Of a stretch of 5,762 nucleotides of DNA, positions 1 to 5,762 are shown piece by piece. Under the pieces are notes generated by a model. The model had not been told where the DNA came from and did not search any database. It saw only the letters and a list, made by a program, of their open reading frames with translations. The DNA is from an uncultured Actinomyces sp. (GTDB lineage Bacteria; Actinomycetota; Actinomycetes; Actinomycetales; Actinomycetaceae), in contig CALBAF010000545.1 in the NCBI GenBank assembly GCA_937926415.1, forward strand, positions 1-5,762, written 5' to 3'. Made by a program: the position numbers and the translations under genes. Every line of letters starts with the position of its first letter. Within the stretch, counting starts at the first letter, position 1.

Positions 1-160
1 CCCGCCCCGCCCCGAGGCCCTCATCCACGCGGTCCTCGTTCTGCGTGAGCAGATCGGCAAGGAACCCCTCGGCGTCCACCGCCGCGAGATCGCGCGCCGC
101 GCCGAGCAGGCCGCCCTCGAGGCGACCCCCACCCACCAGATGAAGGGACTCCTCGCATGA
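1..160 (+). CDS. nuoB: NADH-quinone oxidoreductase subunit B, 3' end (partial)
   Basis: The C-terminal 52 residues of NuoB, the subunit that holds terminal cluster N2 and hands electrons to quinone together with NuoD. The frame runs from base 2 to the TGA at 158-160 and begins PPRPEALIHAVLVLREQIG, matching the family's conserved CPPRPE segment. Base 1 (c) would be the last base of the preceding codon, consistent with the expected N2-ligand cysteine (TGC), but that codon is not fully in the window. The tail ([27 protein letters not shown] in the last half) is basic and Ala-rich and is poorly conserved in the family. The stop codon overlaps the nuoC start as ATGA. The rest of the gene, including the other N2 cysteines, lies upstream. 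The identification rests on the CPPRPE-type segment plus position directly before nuoC. Confidence 0.93.
   Translation, partial: PPRPEALIHAVLVLREQIGKEPLGVHRREIARRAEQAALEATPTHQMKGLLA
143..148 (+). promoter_or_regulatory. Ribosome binding site of nuoC
   Basis: AAGGGA lies inside the 3' end of nuoB with 8 bases before the ATG at 157. It is a moderate Shine-Dalgarno match and supports the start that overlaps the nuoB stop. Confidence 0.55.
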
Positions 161-894
161 GCGACCTTTCCATCCCCGAGGACAACGCGTCCGCCGAGGT
201 CGCCCAGGCCTCGTCGCAGCGCGGTTTCGCCCTCCCCGAGCCCATCGCCCACCGCGAGGGCCTCTTCGGCGCGGGCACCGACTCTTCCACCTCCGGCTTC
301 TCCGGACTGGTCTCCGACTCCTTCCTGCCCGGCGAGGCCTCCCGCCCCTACGGCGGCTGGTTCGACCAGGTCGTTGACGTCCTCGAAGAGCTCATCGTCG
401 CCGACGGCCTCAAGGTCGCCGACGTCATCGAAAAGGTGACCATCGACCGCGGACAGCTCGGCATCTTCATCGCCCGCGAGCACATCGTGCGCGTCGCCAA
501 GTACCTGCGCGACGACGCGGACCTGCGCTTCGAAATGTGCCTGGGCACCAACGGCGCGCACTACCCCCTCGACAAGGGGCGCGAGCTGCACGCCATCTAC
601 CCCCTGTACTCGATCACGCACAACCGCATGATCCGCCTCGAGGTCACGTGCCCCGACGAGGACCCCCGCATCCCATCCATCGTCTCCCTCTACCCCGGAA
701 ACGACTGGCAGGAGCGCGAGACCTGGGACCTCATCGGCATCGTCTTCACCGGGCACCCCTCGCTCACGCGCACCGCGATGCCCGACGACTGGGTCGGACA
801 CCCCCAGCGCAAGGACTACCCGCTGGGCGGCATCCCCGTCGAATTCAAGGGAGCCGTCAACGCTTCCCCCGACGTTCGTAGGAGTGTGAACTGA
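157..894 (+). CDS. nuoC: NADH-quinone oxidoreductase subunit C
   Basis: NuoC (30-kDa subunit family, 245 residues) is a structural subunit of the quinone-reducing module on the cytoplasmic side of complex I. It packs against NuoD and carries no cofactor. The diagnostic family signature is at residues 186 to about 220: [16 protein letters not shown] followed by the MPDDW and [12 protein letters not shown] motifs. The core begins around residue 65 ([15 protein letters not shown]). The first 60 or so residues are a low-complexity, Ala/Ser/Gly-rich extension, so the length exceeds that of short NuoC proteins but is normal for actinobacterial forms. NuoC is not fused to NuoD, unlike in E. coli. 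The start at 157 is supported by the ATGA overlap with the nuoB stop and an upstream AAGGGA. The stop TGA at 892-894 shares one base with the nuoD ATG. The family assignment is secure. Confidence 0.97.
   Translation: MSDLSIPEDNASAEVAQASSQRGFALPEPIAHREGLFGAGTDSSTSGFSGLVSDSFLPGEASRPYGGWFDQVVDVLEELIVADGLKVADVIEKVTIDRGQLGIFIAREHIVRVAKYLRDDADLRFEMCLGTNGAHYPLDKGRELHAIYPLYSITHNRMIRLEVTCPDEDPRIPSIVSLYPGNDWQERETWDLIGIVFTGHPSLTRTAMPDDWVGHPQRKDYPLGGIPVEFKGAVNASPDVRRSVN
880..884 (+). promoter_or_regulatory. Ribosome binding site of nuoD
   Basis: AGGAG inside the last codons of nuoC, 9 bases before the nuoD ATG at 894. It fixes the nuoD start at the TGATG stop/start junction. Confidence 0.65.
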
Positions 895-2240
895 TGACCA
901 CCGCCTTCCACGCGCCCGCTGGCGCGACCGACCTGCCCATCGAGGACATCCCCGAGGTCCTCACTCAGGGCGGCGACTGGGACGACGTCCTGCACGAGAT
1001 CGAGGCCATCACCTCCGAGCGTATCGTCGTCAACCTGGGCCCGGTTCACCCCGCGACCCACGGCGTTCTGCGTCTGATCCTCGAGCTCGACGGCGAGAAG
1101 GTCCGCGAGACCCGCGTCGACACCGGTTACCTGCACACCGGCATCGAGAAGAACATGGAGTACCGCACGTGGGCCCAGGGCGTCGCATACTGCACGCGCA
1201 TGGACTACGTCGCTCCCTTCTTCCAGGAGGCCGCGTACTGCCTCGGCGTCGAGAAGCTCCTCGGCATCGAAGAGGACATCCCCGAGCGCGCGACCCTGAT
1301 TCGCGTCCTGATGATGGAGCTGTGCCGCATCGCCTCGCACCTGGTCGCCATCGGCTCGACCGGTAACGAGATGGGCGCCACGACGATCATGACGATCGGC
1401 TTCCGTGCCCGCGAGGAAATCCTGCGCATCTTCGAGCGCATCACCGGCCTGCGCATGAACCACGAGTACATCCGCCCCGGCGGCGTCGTGCAGGACATCG
1501 GCGAGGGCACCTCGGACTACATCCGCGACCGCCTGCGCCGGGCCCGCAAGGACATCGGCGAGCTCCAGGACATCCTCGTGGAGAACCCGATCTTCAAGAA
1601 GCGCCTGTGCGACGTGGCCGTCATGCCGCTGAGTGGTCTCATGGCTCTTGGTACCACCGGCCCCGGCGTTCGCGCCGCCGGCCTACCCCTGGACCTGCGT
1701 AAGAGCCAGCCCTACTGCGGCTACGAGAACTTCGAATTTGACGTTCCCACCCGCGACAAGTCGGACGTCTACAACCGCACGATGGTCCGTTTCGATGAGT
1801 GCTACGAGTCGATGCGCATCATCTGGCAGGTGCTCGCCAAGCTGGACCAGTGCGAGGGCGCGCCCACCATGGTCGCCAACCCCGAAATCGCCTGGCCCGC
1901 GCGCCTGGCGGTCGGCACCGACGGCCAGGGCAACTCGGCTGAGCACGTCCGCGAGATCATGGGGGAGTCCATGGAGTCCCTCATCCACCACTTCAAGCTC
2001 GTCACGGAGGGCTTCCACGTGCCCGCCGGCCAGGTCTACCAGACCGTCGAGCACGCGAAGGGCATCCTGGGCGTTCACCTCGTCTCCGACGGCGGCACGC
2101 GCCCGTTCCGCGCGCACTTCCGCGACCCCTCGTACGCCAACCTGCAAGCGCTGGCCATGATGACCGAAGGCGGCCAGCTGGCCGACGTGGTCGTCGCACT
2201 GGCCGCTATCGACCCCGTTCTCGGAGGCGTTGACCGATGA
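894..2240 (+). CDS. nuoD: NADH-quinone oxidoreductase subunit D
   Basis: NuoD (49-kDa subunit family, 448 residues) forms the quinone-binding cavity with NuoB and is related to the large subunit of [NiFe] hydrogenases, without the metal site. Visible motifs, in order: [14 protein letters not shown] (His52, His56), [12 protein letters not shown] (78-89), TRMDYV (Tyr105), RPGGV (194-198), [11 protein letters not shown] (253-263), and the C-terminal DPVLGGVDR ending at 448. By spacing, His56 and Tyr105, 49 residues apart, correspond to the His/Tyr pair known to contact the quinone head group in Thermus and mitochondrial enzymes. A roughly 45-residue N-terminal extension precedes the core. One oddity: at residue 391 an Ile stands where the family usually has Glu (KGIL instead of KGEL/RGEL). 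The start at 894 overlaps the nuoC stop by one base, with AGGAG upstream; the end overlaps nuoE as ATGA. The assignment is secure. Confidence 0.98.
   Translation: MTTAFHAPAGATDLPIEDIPEVLTQGGDWDDVLHEIEAITSERIVVNLGPVHPATHGVLRLILELDGEKVRETRVDTGYLHTGIEKNMEYRTWAQGVAYCTRMDYVAPFFQEAAYCLGVEKLLGIEEDIPERATLIRVLMMELCRIASHLVAIGSTGNEMGATTIMTIGFRAREEILRIFERITGLRMNHEYIRPGGVVQDIGEGTSDYIRDRLRRARKDIGELQDILVENPIFKKRLCDVAVMPLSGLMALGTTGPGVRAAGLPLDLRKSQPYCGYENFEFDVPTRDKSDVYNRTMVRFDECYESMRIIWQVLAKLDQCEGAPTMVANPEIAWPARLAVGTDGQGNSAEHVREIMGESMESLIHHFKLVTEGFHVPAGQVYQTVEHAKGILGVHLVSDGGTRPFRAHFRDPSYANLQALAMMTEGGQLADVVVALAAIDPVLGGVDR
2223..2227 (+). promoter_or_regulatory. Ribosome binding site of nuoE
   Basis: GGAGG within the last codons of nuoD, 9 bases before the ATG at 2237. 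It supports the ATGA-overlap start rather than the alternative GTG at 2230, which opens a different frame. Confidence 0.65.
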
Positions 2241-2947
2241 GCTACACACCCGACACCCTGGCACGCCTGCAGGCGGACGCCGCGCAGATCATCGCCCGCT
2301 ACCCGGACGGTCACTCGCGCTCCGCGCTGCTGCCGATGCTGCACCTGATCCAGTCCGTCGACGGCTACGTCAGCCCGGACGGCATCGACTTCATCGCGGC
2401 CACGCTGGACCTGCCCCGCGCAGAGATCAGCGCCGTCGCGACCTTCTACACGCAGTACAAGCGTCACCCCACCGGTGATTACCTGGTGGGCGTGTGCACG
2501 AACGCGCTGTGCGCCGTCATGGGCGGCGACGAGATCTGGGAAAAGGTCTCCGAAAAGGTCGGCGTCGGAAGCGACGAGACCAGCGAAGACGGAAAGATCA
2601 CGCTCGAGCGCATCGAGTGCAACGCGGCGTGCGACTACGCGCCCGTCGTCATGGTCAACTGGGAATTCTTCGACAACCAGAGCCCCGAGTCGGCGCTGGC
2701 GATGATCGATGACATCCAGGCCGGCCGCGATATCCACCCGACGCGCGGCCCCATCGTGGCCCCCACGTTCAAGGAGAACGAGCGCGTCCTGGCCGGCTTC
2801 CTGGACGGCCACGAGAACGAAGGCCCCTCCGCGGGCCGCGCCACCCTGCTGGGCCGCGAGATCGCCGCGGCGAACGGCTGGACTGAGCCGGTTGCCGTCG
2901 AGGTCGCCGACGAGGCCACTGACACGAAGGGAGAAGAGGCGAAGTGA
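2237..2947 (+). CDS. nuoE: NADH-quinone oxidoreductase subunit E
   Basis: NuoE (24-kDa subunit family, 236 residues) is a partner of NuoF in the NADH-oxidising tip of complex I. It carries the [2Fe-2S] cluster N1a, which sits within reach of FMN but off the main electron path. The N-terminal helical part (about 1-80) contains the family segments [16 protein letters not shown] and [13 protein letters not shown]. The thioredoxin-like cluster domain follows, with all four ligands visible: Cys87 and Cys92 (C-x4-C, VCTNALC), then Cys128 and Cys132 (C-x3-[11 protein letters not shown]). Beyond about residue 170 is a C-terminal tail that starts PTRGPIVAP and ends acidic and charged; such tails are usual in actinobacterial NuoE but absent from short forms. 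The start is set by the ATGA overlap with nuoD and GGAGG upstream. The stop overlaps the nuoF GTG start. The assignment is secure. Confidence 0.97.
   Translation: MSYTPDTLARLQADAAQIIARYPDGHSRSALLPMLHLIQSVDGYVSPDGIDFIAATLDLPRAEISAVATFYTQYKRHPTGDYLVGVCTNALCAVMGGDEIWEKVSEKVGVGSDETSEDGKITLERIECNAACDYAPVVMVNWEFFDNQSPESALAMIDDIQAGRDIHPTRGPIVAPTFKENERVLAGFLDGHENEGPSAGRATLLGREIAAANGWTEPVAVEVADEATDTKGEEAK
2927..2934 (+). promoter_or_regulatory. Ribosome binding site of nuoF
   Basis: AAGGGAGA within the 3' end of nuoE, 9 bases before the GTG at 2944. It supports use of the GTG start in the GTGA overlap. The first in-frame ATG would come only at codon 45, after family-typical sequence. Confidence 0.6.
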
Positions 2948-4248
2948 GCACCGCATACGTTGCGCCCGGACCGCTGACCCCGATCCTCACCAACGGGTGG
3001 GGAGAGGAGCGTTCCTGGACGCTGGACTCCTACCGTAGCCGCGGCGGCTACCAGGGCCTCGAAAAGGCCCGCACCATGGAGCCCGCCGACATCGTGCAGG
3101 CCGTCAAGGACTCCGGTCTGCGAGGCCGTGGTGGCGCAGGCTTCCCGTCCGGCCTCAAGTGGTCCTTCCTGCCCCCGGCCGACGGAGGCCCCCGCTACCT
3201 CGTGGTGAACGCCGACGAGTCCGAGCCGGGCACCTGCAAGGACATCCCGCTCATCATGGGCAACCCGCACGTCCTCATTGAGGGCATCGCGATCACGTCG
3301 CGCGCGATTGGCTGCGACCACGCGTTCGTCTACCTGCGCGGCGAGGTCACCCACGTGTACCGCCGCCTGCTGGAGGCCGTTCGCGAGGCGACCGAGGCCG
3401 GCGTGCTCGGCGACCTGCGCATCACCGCTCACGCGGGTGCCGGCGCCTACATCTGCGGTGAGGAGACGGCTCTGCTGGACTCCCTCGAGGGACGCCGAGG
3501 CCACCCGCGCCTCAAGCCCCCGTTCCCCGCGGTCGCCGGTCTGTACGCCCGTCCCACGGTCGTCAACAACGTCGAGACCATCGCTCAGGTGGCGGGTATC
3601 TTCCGCAACTCCCCCGAGTGGTTCGCCTCGATGGGCACCGAAAAGTCCAAGGGCCACGGCATCTTCTCCGTGTCGGGTCACGTGAACAACCCCGGCCAGT
3701 TCGAGGCCCCCTTCGGCATCACGATGCGCGAGCTCATCGAGATGGCGGGCGGCATCCGCGACGGCCACAAGCTGAAGTTCTGGACCCCCGGTGGCTCCTC
3801 TACCCCGATCTTCACCGAAGACGAGCTGGACACGCCCCTCGACTACGAGTCCGTGGGTGCGGCCGGTTCGATGCTGGGTACGCGTGCCCTGCAGGTGTTC
3901 GACGAGACCGTCTCGGTGGTCCGCGTCATCACCCGCTGGTCCGAGTTCTACCAGCACGAGTCCTGCGGTAAGTGCACGCCCTGTCGCGAAGGCACCTACT
4001 GGATGAAGCAAATCATGCTGCGTCTCGAGCGAGGCGAAGGCCGTCCCGGCGACGTCGACCTGCTCGACGAGATCGCACACAACATTGCGGGCCGTAGCTT
4101 CTGCCCGCTCGGCGACGCCGCAGCAACCCCGATCATGTCGGGCATCAAGCGCTTCCGCGACGAGTTCGAGGCCGGCCTCACCACGCCCGCCCGCGAGCTT
4201 TTCCCCTACGAGGCGTCCGCTAACTACGCGCGAGGAGGTGGCCGATGA
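2944..4248 (+). CDS. nuoF: NADH-quinone oxidoreductase subunit F (NADH- and FMN-binding)
   Basis: NuoF (51-kDa subunit family, 434 residues) binds NADH and FMN, takes the hydride and passes electrons to its [4Fe-4S] cluster N3. Motifs in order: the glycine-rich [16 protein letters not shown] (58-73), the flavin-site segment [11 protein letters not shown] (87-97), [20 protein letters not shown] (164-183), and the N3 ligands Cys341, Cys344 and Cys347 ([13 protein letters not shown]) with Cys387 ([12 protein letters not shown]). The length is normal. Translation starts at GTG: this overlaps the nuoE stop as GTGA, has a purine-rich ribosome site, and keeps the N-terminal LTPILTNGW segment that related actinobacterial proteins share. 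The reading frame is intact and no key residue is missing. The stop overlaps the nuoG ATG. Related NAD-linked hydrogenase and formate dehydrogenase subunits share these motifs, but the nuo gene order decides for complex I. Confidence 0.98.
   Translation: MSTAYVAPGPLTPILTNGWGEERSWTLDSYRSRGGYQGLEKARTMEPADIVQAVKDSGLRGRGGAGFPSGLKWSFLPPADGGPRYLVVNADESEPGTCKDIPLIMGNPHVLIEGIAITSRAIGCDHAFVYLRGEVTHVYRRLLEAVREATEAGVLGDLRITAHAGAGAYICGEETALLDSLEGRRGHPRLKPPFPAVAGLYARPTVVNNVETIAQVAGIFRNSPEWFASMGTEKSKGHGIFSVSGHVNNPGQFEAPFGITMRELIEMAGGIRDGHKLKFWTPGGSSTPIFTEDELDTPLDYESVGAAGSMLGTRALQVFDETVSVVRVITRWSEFYQHESCGKCTPCREGTYWMKQIMLRLERGEGRPGDVDLLDEIAHNIAGRSFCPLGDAAATPIMSGIKRFRDEFEAGLTTPARELFPYEASANYARGGGR
4233..4240 (+). 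promoter_or_regulatory. Strong ribosome binding site of nuoG
   Basis: AGGAGGTG, the best Shine-Dalgarno match in the window, lies in the last codons of nuoF. Counting from the AGGAGG core there are 6 bases to the ATG at 4245. It fixes the nuoG start at the ATGA overlap. Confidence 0.75.
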
Positions 4249-5762
4249 GCGACGCACCCAACATGATCGACGTCACCATCGACGACGTTCAGGTTTCTGT
4301 CCCCCAGGGCACGCTCGTGATCCGCGCGGCCGAGCAGGCCGGCATCCGGATCCCCCGTTTCTGTGACCACCCGCTGCTGGCCCCCGTGGCCGCATGCCGC
4401 CAGTGCCTCGTGGAGGTCGGCATGCCCGACCGCAACACGGGCGAGCTGCGCTTCATGCCCAAGCCTCAGCCCTCGTGTGCGCAGACCGTCACCCCGGGCA
4501 TGGTCGTCAAGACCCAGCACACCTCCGAGGTTGTCGACCGCGCCCAGCGCGGCGTCATGGAGTTCCTGCTCATCAACCACCCGCTCGACTGCCCGGTCTG
4601 CGACAAGGGCGGCGAGTGCCCCCTGCAGAACCAGGCGCTCACCGAGGGTCGCGGCAAGTCCCGCTTCACCGATGCCAAGCGCACGTTCAAGAAGCCGCTG
4701 CGCCTGACCTCCCAGATCCTGCTGGATCGCGAGCGCTGCATCCTGTGCCAGCGCTGCGTGCGCTTCGGCAAGGAGATCTCGGGCGACGTGTTCATGGACC
4801 TGCAGGGTCGTGGTGGCGGCACCGCCCCCACGGAGCACCACTACTTCATGGGCGAGCAGGTCGGCGGCTTCGACTCAACCACGCTCGACTTCTTCGACCC
4901 GAAGGCCAAGGAGGCCTCGACCTCGTCCCTGTCGTCCCCGTACGGCACGGACGCGATCGTCGGCTCCATCAACGAGGGTGAGCTCTCCGTCGCCGAGCGC
5001 GACGTGTCGGGCCGCGCCTTCGCGTCCTACTTCTCGGGCAACATCATCCAGATCTGCCCGGTCGGCGCCCTGACCGCCGCGTCCTACCGCTTCCGCGCGC
5101 GTCCCTTCGACCTCGTGTCGACGGCGGCCGTGACCGAGCACGACGCGTCGGGTTCCGCCATCCGCCAGGACGTGCGCCGCGGCGAGGTCGTGCGTCGTAT
5201 GAGCGGCAACGACCCCGAGGTCAACGAAGAGTGGATCACCGACAAGGACCGCTTCGCCTTCGAATGGGACAAGGTCGATCGCCTGACCACCCCGCTCGTT
5301 CGCGAGGACGGCGAGCTGGTTCCCACCTCCTGGTCCGACGCGCTCGACCGCGTCCGCGAGGGCCTCGAGCAGGCGGGTTCGTCCGTGGGCTTCCTGCCCG
5401 GCGGCCACCTGACCTTCGAGGATGCCTGGGCATGGTCCAAGTTCGCGCGCACCGTCGTTGGTTCCGACTCGATCGACTTCCGTTCGCGTCGCTCCAGCGA
5501 AGAAGAGCGTTCCTTCCTGGCCTCGCACGTGGCGGGCTCCGGCCTCGAGACCACGTACGCGGACCTGGAGAGCGCCGGTCAGGTGCTGCTGGTCGCCCTC
5601 GAGCCCGAGGACGAGTGCGGCGCCATGTTCCTGCGCCTGCGTAAGGCCACGCGAAAGTCGGGCCTGAAGGTCGCGACCGTCGCGCCCTTCACCTCCGCGG
5701 GTTCGCGCAAGATGAAGGCTCGCCTCCTGCATGCCGCCCCTGGTTCCGAGCCGGGCGTCGTC
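4245..5762 (+). CDS. nuoG: NADH-quinone oxidoreductase subunit G, 5' part (partial), N7 cysteines absent
   Basis: NuoG (75-kDa subunit family) conducts electrons from NuoF toward the quinone module. The frame is open to the window edge (506 codons; homologues are roughly 800-900 residues, so over a third is missing). An N-terminal ferredoxin-like domain holds N1b ligands Cys40, Cys51, Cys54 and Cys78. N5 follows with His112, Cys116, Cys119 and Cys125 ([13 protein letters not shown]). N4 is Cys165, Cys168, Cys171 (RCILCQRC) and Cys271 (QICPVGALT). From about 280 the molybdopterin-oxidoreductase-like domain begins; in NuoG this is structural. Two features are unusual. The N7 motif that normally reads C-x2-C-x3-C-x27-C has Thr297, Asp300, Ser304 and Thr332 at exactly those places. 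And 99 residues separate the third and fourth N4 ligands instead of about 43. The start is set by the ATGA overlap and AGGAGGTG. The assignment is secure. Confidence 0.96.
   Translation, partial: MSDAPNMIDVTIDDVQVSVPQGTLVIRAAEQAGIRIPRFCDHPLLAPVAACRQCLVEVGMPDRNTGELRFMPKPQPSCAQTVTPGMVVKTQHTSEVVDRAQRGVMEFLLINHPLDCPVCDKGGECPLQNQALTEGRGKSRFTDAKRTFKKPLRLTSQILLDRERCILCQRCVRFGKEISGDVFMDLQGRGGGTAPTEHHYFMGEQVGGFDSTTLDFFDPKAKEASTSSLSSPYGTDAIVGSINEGELSVAERDVSGRAFASYFSGNIIQICPVGALTAASYRFRARPFDLVSTAAVTEHDASGSAIRQDVRRGEVVRRMSGNDPEVNEEWITDKDRFAFEWDKVDRLTTPLVREDGELVPTSWSDALDRVREGLEQAGSSVGFLPGGHLTFEDAWAWSKFARTVVGSDSIDFRSRRSSEEERSFLASHVAGSGLETTYADLESAGQVLLVALEPEDECGAMFLRLRKATRKSGLKVATVAPFTSAGSRKMKARLLHAAPGSEPGVV

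Noticed and set aside
1..16. C-rich repeated cccg pattern at the left edge, looking like a repeat
   Set aside because: It encodes the conserved PPRPE of NuoB; the repetition follows from proline codons with G/C in the third position.
2230..2478. An alternative + strand start (GTG at 2230) just before nuoE
   Set aside because: It reads a different frame giving an Arg/Pro-rich product, while the ATG at 2237 gives NuoE with a well placed GGAGG.
2635..4257. A 540-codon open frame on the - strand, opposite nuoF
   Set aside because: The + strand frame is an unmistakable nuoF with all motifs. Strong G/C preference in third codon positions removes stops from the complementary frame. The antisense translation is a Val/Ala/Gly/Asp/Arg-rich string with no recognisable domain.
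4899..4940. Ser/Thr-rich run in NuoG as a possible sign of a frameshift or foreign insertion
   Set aside because: The frame continues without interruption into the conserved FSGN and CPVGALT segments and codon choice matches the flanks, so I treat it as part of a real in-frame insertion rather than an error.
4394..4981. A 195-codon + strand frame inside nuoG
   Set aside because: It is an out-of-frame reading rich in Arg/Pro/Ala across the N1b, N5 and N4 cluster region, whose ligands appear only in the nuoG frame.
4875..5732. A 285-codon - strand open frame opposite nuoG, with similar frames at 2075-2956, 1683-2264 and 816-1463
   Set aside because: All lie wholly opposite conserved nuo coding sequence and have the composition expected of mirror frames in high-GC DNA; none has a recognisable motif.

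Overview
The window is a stretch of a bacterial NADH:quinone oxidoreductase (complex I, nuo) operon. All genes are on the + strand, in the order nuoB (3' end only), nuoC, nuoD, nuoE, nuoF, nuoG (5' part, open at the right edge). The DNA is strongly G+C-rich with G or C in most third codon positions. NuoC and NuoD are separate proteins, NuoC and NuoE carry extensions, and phrases such as the NuoF start (LTPILTNGW), the NuoD end ([10 protein letters not shown]) and the Nuo[14 protein letters not shown] segment are of actinobacterial type. I infer a high-GC actinobacterium, possibly of the Actinomyces/Schaalia kind; the genus is a guess from memory, not a search.

Layout: positions 1-160 encode the last 52 residues of NuoB, cut just after what should be a ligand cysteine of cluster N2. 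Then come nuoC (157-894), nuoD (894-2240), nuoE (2237-2947), nuoF (2944-4248) and nuoG (4245 to the edge, 506 codons visible). Every junction is a stop/start overlap (ATGA, TGATG, ATGA, GTGA, ATGA), so there is no intergenic DNA and no room for promoters, terminators or RNA genes between genes. Shine-Dalgarno-like sequences lie in the 3' end of each preceding gene.

Together these genes encode most of the peripheral arm of complex I. NuoF binds FMN, oxidises NADH and holds cluster N3. NuoE holds the off-path cluster N1a. NuoG holds N1b, N4 and N5. NuoB, NuoC and NuoD belong to the quinone-reducing module. All cysteine and histidine ligands visible for N1a, N1b, N3, N4 and N5 are present, as are the His/Tyr pair of NuoD expected at the quinone head group, so the electron path looks functional. 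The rest of nuoG and, by analogy, nuoH to nuoN should lie downstream, and nuoA and the rest of nuoB upstream.

The window is mostly ordinary housekeeping DNA; I see no novel system. The points worth a second look are in NuoG: all four cysteines of the N7 [4Fe-4S] motif are replaced while the exact spacing and surrounding motif are kept, and about 56 extra residues sit between the third and fourth ligands of cluster N4. A smaller oddity is an Ile in place of a normally conserved Glu near the C-terminus of NuoD.
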